Shown: positions 1 to 5,044 of the stretch, piece after piece
Numbering within the stretch: position 1 is the first letter of the stretch
How the letters are laid out: the number at the start of each line of letters is the position of its first letter
Origin: Massilia sp.
GTDB taxonomy: Bacteria > Pseudomonadota > Gammaproteobacteria > Burkholderiales > Burkholderiaceae_D
Assembly (NCBI GenBank): GCA_003520365.1
Contig: DOUW01000342.1
Location: 6,348 to 16,082 of the forward strand
Reading direction: 5' to 3'
DNA length: 9,735 bases
Program-made: the position numbers and the translations under genes
The notes under the pieces: generated by a model
What the model saw: the letters and a program-made list of their open reading frames with translations, nothing else
Database searches by the model: none
What the model was told of the DNA's origin: nothing

Positions 1-1107
1 AACTGGGACCTGGTCGGCAACAACCTGCCGATCTTCTTCATCCGCGACGCGATCAAGTTCCCGGACATGATTCACGCGCTGAAGCCCTCGCCGATCTCGA
101 ACGTGCAGGAGCCGGAGCGCGTCTTCGACTTCTTCTCGCACGTGCCGGAAGCGACCCACATGCTGACCCGCGTCTACTCGAACTACGGCACCCCGGCCAG
201 CTACCGCGAAATGAACGGCAGCAGCGTGCACGCGCTGAAGCTGGTGAACGCGCGCGGCGAGTACGTCTACGCCAAGTTCGCCTGGAAGTCGAAGCAGGGC
301 GAACGCAACCTGCGTCCGCAGGAGATTCCTGTCGTGCAGGGCAAGAGCACCAGCCACGCCACCGTCGACCTGTATGGCGCCATCAACGCCGGCAAGTTCC
401 CTGAGTGGGACCTGACGGTGCAGGTATTGAAGCCGGAAGAACTGAACAAGTTCGACTTCGACCCGCTGGACGCCACCAAGATCTGGCCGGGCGTGCCGGA
501 GCGTAAGGTCGGCACCATGGTGCTGAACAAGGTTCCGGAGAACTTCTTCGAAGCAACCGAGCAGGTCGCCATGGCCCCGGGCAACCTGGTGCCGGGCATC
601 GAAGCCTCGGAAGACCGCATGCTGCAGGGCCGCCTGTTCTCGTACATCGACACCCAGCACCACCGCCTGGGCGCGAACTTCCAGTCGCTGCCGATCAACA
701 AGCCGCTGGTCGCCGTGAACAACAACCACATCGACGGCGCCGGCAACATGGGCAACCGCAAGGGCAACGTCAACTACGAGCCGAGCCGCCTGGCGCCGCT
801 GAAGGAAGACGCGAACGCCCGCAGCAGCAACCTGCCGTTGGTAGGCACGACCCAGCAGCAGCGCATTGCGAAGACGCTGAACTTCCGCCAGGCCGGCGAG
901 TTCTACCGCTCGCTGAGCACCCAGGACCGCGACGACCTGATCGCCAACCTGTCCGGCGACCTGAAGATGGTCAAGAATGCCGATAGCCTGAACACCATGC
1001 TGTCGCACTTCTGGAAAGCCGATGCGGACTACGGCAAGCGCCTGGTGAAGGCCGTGGGTGCCGACGCAGGCAAGATCGCGGCGATGGCTGCGGCGTTGAA
1101 GGAGTAA
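1..1107 (+). CDS. Haem catalase, 5'-truncated by the window edge
   Basis: This is the C-terminal 368 residues of a monofunctional haem catalase (2 H2O2 -> 2 H2O + O2), read in frame from base 1 to the TAA at 1105-1107. The first residues, NWDLVGNNLPIFFIRD, match the conserved block around the distal haem-pocket Asn (Asn148 of bovine catalase), which falls in the NN at bases 19-24. The proximal haem-ligand motif RLFSYIDTQHHR is intact, with its Tyr at 643-645. The block PGNLVPGIEASEDRMLQGR, also typical of catalases, precedes it. The distal His and the N-terminal arm, roughly 130-140 residues judged from family length, lie outside the window. The protein ends shortly after the catalase helical tail, so this is a small-subunit catalase without the flavodoxin-like domain of the large (HPII-type) class. 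It is convergent with the acetyltransferase gene and is followed by its own terminator. I cannot say from this part whether it should be called katA or katB. Confidence 0.96.
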   Translation, partial: NWDLVGNNLPIFFIRDAIKFPDMIHALKPSPISNVQEPERVFDFFSHVPEATHMLTRVYSNYGTPASYREMNGSSVHALKLVNARGEYVYAKFAWKSKQGERNLRPQEIPVVQGKSTSHATVDLYGAINAGKFPEWDLTVQVLKPEELNKFDFDPLDATKIWPGVPERKVGTMVLNKVPENFFEATEQVAMAPGNLVPGIEASEDRMLQGRLFSYIDTQHHRLGANFQSLPINKPLVAVNNNHIDGAGNMGNRKGNVNYEPSRLAPLKEDANARSSNLPLVGTTQQQRIAKTLNFRQAGEFYRSLSTQDRDDLIANLSGDLKMVKNADSLNTMLSHFWKADADYGKRLVKAVGADAGKIAAMAAALKE

Positions 1108-1115
1108 GCAGGAAG

Positions 1116-1136
1116 CTGGCGGCGCTGTGCCGCCAG
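1116..1136 (+). other. Stem-loop just downstream of the catalase stop codon
   Basis: Arms CTGGCGGC and GCCGCCAG form a perfect 8-bp stem around the loop GCTGT, nine bases after the catalase stop. No T-run follows, so on its own it is not a terminator. It could protect the 3' end of the catalase mRNA, but this is inference. Confidence 0.5.
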
Positions 1137-1143
1137 TAGTAAA

Positions 1144-1173
1144 GCGCTGTCCGGAGCATTCGCTGGACGGCGC
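1144..1173 (+). other. Second stem-loop in the catalase 3' region
   Basis: GCGCTGTCC (1144-1152) pairs with GGACGGCGC (1165-1173), giving 9 bp including one G-U pair, with a 12-base loop. It lies between the first hairpin and the terminator hairpin and has no T-run of its own. Confidence 0.4.
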
Positions 1174-1177
1174 GAGG

Positions 1178-1202
1178 CCGGGCCATTGCGCCCGGTTTTT
1201 TT
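1178..1202 (+). terminator. Rho-independent terminator of the catalase gene
   Basis: CCGGGC (1178-1183) and GCCCGG (1190-1195) form a 6-bp all-GC stem with loop CATTGC, followed directly by seven Ts (1196-1202). The T-run exists only on the + strand side, so it ends the catalase transcript but not the convergent acetyltransferase transcript. It lies about 70 bases past the catalase stop. Confidence 0.8.
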
Positions 1203-1239
1203 CGACCGTCCCTTGTCCGCTGCGAAATCGACCGACCCT

Positions 1240-1680
1240 TCAGGGGCCGGTGTATTCCAGGTGAATGATCGGATAAGGCCGTCCTTGCCCGTCGAGCGGA
1301 GAACGGCCCGTACGCTGGAAGCCCATCTTTTCGTAGAAGCCCAATGCCTGGGCATTTTGCTCGTTGACGTCGGTGGTCATCGCTGGGTGAAGCGACAGTC
1401 CATGACGAACGAGTGCGGCGCCAACGCCCGACCCGCAATGGGCCGGGTCGACGAACAAGGCCTCCATATGGCCGCCGTCGATGAACATGAACGCCAAGGG
1501 TTCATCATCGGCATCCACTGCGAACCAGAGCGGCGCCTTCGGCAGAAAGTCGCACACCATGGCATCGATGGCCTGGCGATCTTCCCGCGACAGAAAGTCA
1601 TGGGTAGCATCGACCGCACGCCGCCAGATGTCAATTGCACGCTCGCCCTCGTTGGCGCGGGAATGTCGAATAGTGATCAT
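1240..1680 (-). CDS. yjaB: GNAT family N-acetyltransferase, YjaB type
   Basis: The 146-residue protein belongs to the GNAT fold, which moves an acetyl group from acetyl-CoA to an amine; E. coli YjaB is a small cytoplasmic member reported to act on protein lysines. The match to YjaB runs over the whole length: ATHDFLS (25-31), FLPKAPLW (45-52), HMEALFVDP (71-79), the acetyl-CoA loop CGSGVGAAL (82-90), NEQNAQALGFYEKMGF (106-121, with the candidate catalytic Tyr116) and the RPYPIIHLEY tail (134-143). Start and stop give the family's normal length. There is no Shine-Dalgarno sequence before the ATG; a TATAAT hexamer ends only six bases upstream of it, so the mRNA may be leaderless. It is convergent with the catalase and lies downstream of the T6SS island on the same strand, but its own promoter suggests separate expression. 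The in vivo substrate cannot be read from sequence. Confidence 0.9.
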   Translation of the reverse strand: MITIRHSRANEGERAIDIWRRAVDATHDFLSREDRQAIDAMVCDFLPKAPLWFAVDADDEPLAFMFIDGGHMEALFVDPAHCGSGVGAALVRHGLSLHPAMTTDVNEQNAQALGFYEKMGFQRTGRSPLDGQGRPYPIIHLEYTGP

Positions 1681-1686
1681 TTGTTG

Positions 1687-1692
1687 ATTATA
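1687..1692 (-). promoter_or_regulatory. Consensus -10 element of the yjaB promoter
   Basis: The minus strand reads TATAAT, a perfect sigma-70 -10 hexamer, ending six bases before the yjaB ATG. The -35 region is poor: the best candidate, 16 bases upstream at 1709-1714, is GGGACG, with three of six matches. A start point 6-7 bases after the hexamer falls on or beside the A of the ATG. Confidence 0.5.
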
Positions 1693-1698
1693 GGGCTA

Positions 1699-1740
1699 CG
1701 GGGTGCACCGTCCCAGCGAGAAGGCTGCAGCCGTGCCCCG
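1699..1740. repeat. Inverted repeat between the decayed immunity gene and yjaB
   Basis: CGGGG-TG-CAC (1699-1708) can pair with GTG-CCCCG (1733-1740), leaving a two-base bulge and a loop that itself contains the palindrome GGCTGCAGCC. There is no T-run on either strand, so I do not call it a terminator. It overlaps the expected -35 region of yjaB and could act on either transcript; this is weakly supported. Confidence 0.25.
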
Positions 1741-1748
1741 GATTGCGC

Positions 1749-1779
1749 CAGGATCAGGACTGATCGCTATCCCATTGCC
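1749..1779 (-). repeat. 31-bp direct repeat, distal copy (residual 3' end of the immunity gene)
   Basis: This stretch is identical to 2634-2664. In the intact upstream gene it encodes the last residues (QWDSDQS) and the TGA stop plus a few bases beyond. Here it survives as a tail after a 149-bp deletion and is read in another frame, giving an early TAG. It contains the short palindrome GATCAGTCCTGATC. Confidence 0.85.
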
Positions 1780-2557
1780 GGCGTTGGCGTGAGTGGACCT
1801 TGTAGCAAGTCTGTAGAGCGCTCGACGAGATACCAGACGCAGTCGCGTTTCTCCACAATCTTCTGTTGGCCGATTTTCTCGCCGGTCAATGGATGGTTGA
1901 CATCCTCCACGCCGACCAGCACCCATGCGGGAGGCGCCTCCTTGTAACAAGTGCTGAGAAACTGGGCGCCACTATTGTCGGCATCCGGTACGTATATCCC
2001 GCTTTGCCTCAGTGTTTCGCCGGAAGCGACGGAAATGGCCCGGTTGATGCGATACCTTGGCCATCGCGCCGGAGGCTCGAGCGGCCCCCGTTCCGCGTTA
2101 TAGTCGATCAATGAGCGGGGGTCCCAGTAGGCGCCTTCGGTAGTGGTGATGTTCGAGGCGAGGGTTAGCGCGTGGTTGAGGAGCGTGCTGTACAAGTTTT
2201 CGTCTGCTTCGTCCATCCAGCCGGACCAGTAGTCCATTTGGCCTTTGAAGTCATTGCAAGGTCCCCAAGCGAAGGAGAGGCCCTTGACGTCCCCATGGGT
2301 AAGCAGGATGTAACCTGTATTAAGACCTTGCAGCGTATTGCGGAAATTGGGTAAAACCCGATTTCCCCAGACGATATCGGGCTGTTCCGGCAAGGGGCGG
2401 GATCGGTAATTCCCTGGGAATTCCGGCTGAAGGCATTCAGACAGGCCTCGACATGCGAGACCATCCGAGCCCATATGTCGCGCAGGTCGGCGAAGTATTC
2501 GACGGAAGTGTAGCGTTCCAAGAGGTAAATCTCTTGAGAGTGTATTTGAGGGGTCAT
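1767..2557 (-). pseudogene. Decayed second copy of the putative T6SS immunity gene
   Basis: This is a tandem paralogue of the intact gene at 2639-3592, about 80% identical in protein by eye count. The 5' part, from the ATG at 2557, reads MTPQIHSQEIYLLERY and continues to NAFSRN in one frame. The rest (PGNYRSRPLPEQPDIVWGN onward) is in another frame. Aligning the copies shows one base missing here at about 2419/2420: CGGAATCTCCCAGG in the intact copy against CGGAATTCCCAGG. At the 3' end, 149 bases present in the intact copy (its 2665-2813) are absent, which removes the CP..G-type C-terminal module and leaves an early TAG after TPTPAMG. An open frame beginning at the ATG at 2612 does run through to 1767 (281 residues). 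However, its first ~65 residues are not homologous to the family because that stretch is read out of frame. A sequencing error could cause the single-base change but not the 149-bp loss. If translated, it would most likely be non-functional. Confidence 0.75.
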
Positions 2558-2633
2558 AATCGTCGGGTTCTCTAATAGCCATTACGCCAAATGCAGACGC
2601 AGACTTGCTCATGGCAGCGGCGCCATGGTTCGT

Positions 2634-2664
2634 CAGGATCAGGACTGATCGCTATCCCATTGCC
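2634..2664 (-). repeat. 31-bp direct repeat, proximal copy (3' end of the intact immunity gene)
   Basis: This is identical to 1749-1779. It covers the final codons and the TGA stop of the intact immunity gene, plus five bases past the stop. It marks the far end of the duplicated unit. Confidence 0.85.
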
Positions 2665-3592
2665 AGATCGTCGCTCCATATGCCGATTCGAAGGCAGGCA
2701 TGACGTCGCCAACTTTGAACCGCCTGCGCGATCCCGGCGATGCGGGCGTGAAATAGAATCCGCGCTCGGGACAAGTTTCGCCGGCAGCGAGACGGCGGCG
2801 TTGTGGTTCGGCCGGCGAGGGTGCGGGCGCATCTTGTGGCGCGTCTGTAGAGCGCTCGACCAGGTACCAGACGCAGTCGCGTTTCTCCACAATCTTCTGC
2901 TGGCCGGTTTTCTCACCAGTCAGCGGATGCTTGACATCCTTCATACCTATTAGCACCCACGCGGGGGGCGCCTCGTTGTAGCGCGTGCTGAGAAACTGGG
3001 CGCAGCTATTGTCGACGTCCGGCATGTAGATCCCGCTTTGCTGCAGCCTTTCGCCAGAAGCCACGGAGATGGCCCGGTTGATGCGATAACTTGGCCATTG
3101 CGCCGGCGGATCGAGCGGCCCCCGCTGCGCAGAATAGTCAATCAATGAGCCCGGGTCCCAGTCCGCGCTTTCCGTAGTCGCAATGTTAATGGCTAGGGTC
3201 AGCGCGTGGTTGAGAAGCGTGCTGTACAGATCTTCATCTCTCTCGTCCATCCAGCCGGACCAGTAGTCCATCTGGCCCTTGAAGTCACTGCGTGGCCCCC
3301 AGGCGGAAGACAGGCCCTTGACGTCTCCATGAGTAAGCAGGATGTAGCCTGTATTCAGGCTTTGCAGCGTGCTGTGGAAATTGGGCAAGACCCTGTTTCC
3401 CCAGACGATATCGGGCTGTTCCGGCAAGGGCCGGGAACGATAATTTCCTGGGAGATTCCGATTAAATGCATTAAGACAGGCCTCGACATGCGTGACCATA
3501 TTGCCCCAAGCGTCACGCAGGTCGGCGAAATACTCGGCGGATGTGTATCGTTCCAATAGGTAGATCTCTTGAGGGGTGAGACGCAGGTCCAA
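2639..3592 (-). CDS. Putative T6SS immunity protein (Imm71/Imm72-like), TTG start
   Basis: This 317-residue cytoplasmic-looking protein has no signal peptide or membrane segment. Residues 1-250 form the main domain, with the pattern LTPQEIYLLERYTS (5-18), GNYRSRPLPEQPDIVWGN (49-66), YILLTHGDVKGL (83-94), DFKGQMDYWSGWMD (103-116) and a C-terminal block IYMPDVDN...CVWYLVERS. After a Pro/Ala-rich linker (251-264) comes a short module, ETCPERGFYF...RRFKVGDVMP...ATIWQW (272-312), a pattern I associate with immunity proteins beside vgrG genes. The Imm71/Imm72 name is from memory and moderate. The start is TTG at 3592: AGGAGG at 3598-3603 is five bases away and overlaps the effector's TAG stop, the reading frame is closed just upstream, and the nearby ATG at 3597 is out of frame. 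This spacing implies translational coupling to the effector, as expected for an antidote. Base composition is lower in GC than in the flanking genes. Confidence 0.6.
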   Translation of the reverse strand: MDLRLTPQEIYLLERYTSAEYFADLRDAWGNMVTHVEACLNAFNRNLPGNYRSRPLPEQPDIVWGNRVLPNFHSTLQSLNTGYILLTHGDVKGLSSAWGPRSDFKGQMDYWSGWMDERDEDLYSTLLNHALTLAINIATTESADWDPGSLIDYSAQRGPLDPPAQWPSYRINRAISVASGERLQQSGIYMPDVDNSCAQFLSTRYNEAPPAWVLIGMKDVKHPLTGEKTGQQKIVEKRDCVWYLVERSTDAPQDAPAPSPAEPQRRRLAAGETCPERGFYFTPASPGSRRRFKVGDVMPAFESAYGATIWQWDSDQS

Positions 3593-3597
3593 GTCAT

Positions 3598-3603
3598 CCT
3601 CCT
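3598..3603 (-). promoter_or_regulatory. Shine-Dalgarno sequence overlapping the effector stop codon
   Basis: The minus strand reads TAGGAGGATGACTTG. The TAG ends the effector gene, AGGAGG is a perfect ribosome site, and TTG follows after five bases. This decides the unusual TTG start of the immunity gene over the closer but out-of-frame ATG. Confidence 0.75.
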
Positions 3604-5023
3604 ATTTTTTCGTGAACCAGTGGTTTCGCTGGACGGGCACGCCGACCATCGTATTGGTGACGCCCAGTTCATCGTAGCTCCAGCCTGTTTTCTGGCGGGG
3701 GCTCATATGGGAACTGTCGAGATGTGCCGGATCGATGACGATCTGGCGCGCTCCACCTTCGAGAACGTAATCTGTATCTTTCAATCTCTGGGATGCCGTT
3801 ACGCCTTCCCACACGTGCAGCGGCTTCCCCGCAGGAACGGTATAGGACACGAATTCTCCATTGCTGTTCCAGTTCGCCCAGACAGCGAACCGCCGGCGCC
3901 ACTGGTCCTTTGATTTCAGCTTCTTGAATTCCGCCTCACTCATCCAGCAGATGCTGTTGTCGGCCGACGTTGGATCGACTATGCGATAAAGCTTCGTCCC
4001 GGATGGGATGATGATGGCTTCCATTGTGTGAAACGTTTCGTGAGCGTTATCCAGAGGATGTCTTCCTCGTGCTGGGCTCTTCACCGTACTGGTCCAGCCC
4101 GGCTTTAGGACAGGAGCGTCTTTGAGCGGTCGATTTGCAAGCTTGCCTGTGTTGTCAACCCAGCCAGGTTTTGCTTTCTCAAACGCCGCAACCTCTTCAG
4201 CCTCGGAAACCTTGCGAAACGCGTGCGGATTCACAGTATTCAAATGCGCCCTGTGCGCCATGTCCGCATCGATTTCCAGCCGCCGCGCCAATTGCGTGAG
4301 GTAGTCCTGTACCGGCCTGATCGCCTGGCCCAGCTTGCGTTCGGCGCCGCTTCGAACCTTGTTCACCGTTTCCAGCAGCGCGCCCGCTTTCTTCGCCAGC
4401 CCCGTAGCGCCCCATTTCTCGACCAGGCCCAGCAGGCTTTGCGCCGCCTTCGCCGCGTCGGCAAAGGCTGTAGCAAGCTTGCTGGCGCTGAGCTTTCCTG
4501 CAAGCGAACGAAGCTCCTTCGCCAGCGTCTTGTACGGGTTGTCCCATTTCAGCGCTTTCAAGGCCGCGACGACCTCCGGCCGCGCCAGGAAGCGGTTCAG
4601 CTGGATCACGGCGTCGTCGACGGCGAGCGAAAGCCGAGGCGTCACGCCGCTGACGGCGCCGGCCTTGCGCATCGATGCGAATGCCACTTTCAGGCAGCCT
4701 TTGAGCAGCGACCCGACCAGCGGCAGCAGGCCGATCAGGGTCAGGGAAAGCGAGATCCAATGCCAGGGCGTATCGGGTTCTTCGTCGATCTTCTTGCAGT
4801 TCGCCACGACGTCGCGCACGTCGCAGATCTGGTCGACGAAGGGAATCATCGAAATGACCGTGCCGGTCACGACCTGGGCGGTGCTGGCGTTGTCGTTGAA
4901 ATCGCCCTGCAGGACTTCCCAGATCCATTCGGCGCCTGCCGCCAGATTCTTCTTGCCGCTGTCGATCCACGCCGCGGGTGCGGAGCGAAACCAGGCCAAA
5001 GCGTTCTCGAACTCGTCGGTCAT
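3602..5023 (-). CDS. Putative VgrG-linked T6SS effector with an uncertain C-terminal toxin domain
   Basis: This 473-residue protein is encoded 21 bases after vgrG. Residues 1-45 are soluble. Two hydrophobic stretches follow (about 50-66, VVTGTVISMIPFVDQI, and 88-115, containing LTLIGLLPLVGSLL), joined by an acidic loop. This is the hydrophobic hairpin often seen ahead of toxin domains in VgrG- and PAAR-linked effectors. Residues ~140-260 are alanine- and lysine-rich helix. The C-terminal domain (~335-473) reads IIIPSGTKLYRIVDP (337-351), EFVSYTVPAGKPLHVWEG (390-407) and YVLEGGARQIVIDP (419-432). A PxGTxLxR strand, a Y-V-P-x-x-K/P-L-x-V strand and a GGxxQ strand are reminiscent of TNT-type NAD glycohydrolases and ADP-ribosyltransferases. 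The candidates Arg347, Tyr394, Glu406 or Glu422 and Gln427 are inference only. There is no signal peptide, as expected for T6SS cargo. AGGA lies very close to the ATG, so initiation may depend on coupling to vgrG. The toxin half is lower in GC than the first half, which suggests domain exchange. It could instead be a toxin of unknown chemistry. Confidence 0.6.
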   Translation of the reverse strand: MTDEFENALAWFRSAPAAWIDSGKKNLAAGAEWIWEVLQGDFNDNASTAQVVTGTVISMIPFVDQICDVRDVVANCKKIDEEPDTPWHWISLSLTLIGLLPLVGSLLKGCLKVAFASMRKAGAVSGVTPRLSLAVDDAVIQLNRFLARPEVVAALKALKWDNPYKTLAKELRSLAGKLSASKLATAFADAAKAAQSLLGLVEKWGATGLAKKAGALLETVNKVRSGAERKLGQAIRPVQDYLTQLARRLEIDADMAHRAHLNTVNPHAFRKVSEAEEVAAFEKAKPGWVDNTGKLANRPLKDAPVLKPGWTSTVKSPARGRHPLDNAHETFHTMEAIIIPSGTKLYRIVDPTSADNSICWMSEAEFKKLKSKDQWRRRFAVWANWNSNGEFVSYTVPAGKPLHVWEGVTASQRLKDTDYVLEGGARQIVIDPAHLDSSHMSPRQKTGWSYDELGVTNTMVGVPVQRNHWFTKK

Positions 5024-5044
5024 ATCCTGCGCCCCCGTTGCGGT

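Noticed and set aside
1186..1947. A 253-residue + strand open frame across yjaB.
   Set aside because: It begins inside the catalase terminator and runs antisense through a clear GNAT gene; its translation resembles no family.
1767..2612. Reading the distal immunity copy as an intact 281-residue protein from the ATG at 2612.
   Set aside because: Its first ~65 residues lack any match to the intact paralogue, whereas the other frame matches closely from 2557 to about 2420. It is a frameshifted pseudogene.
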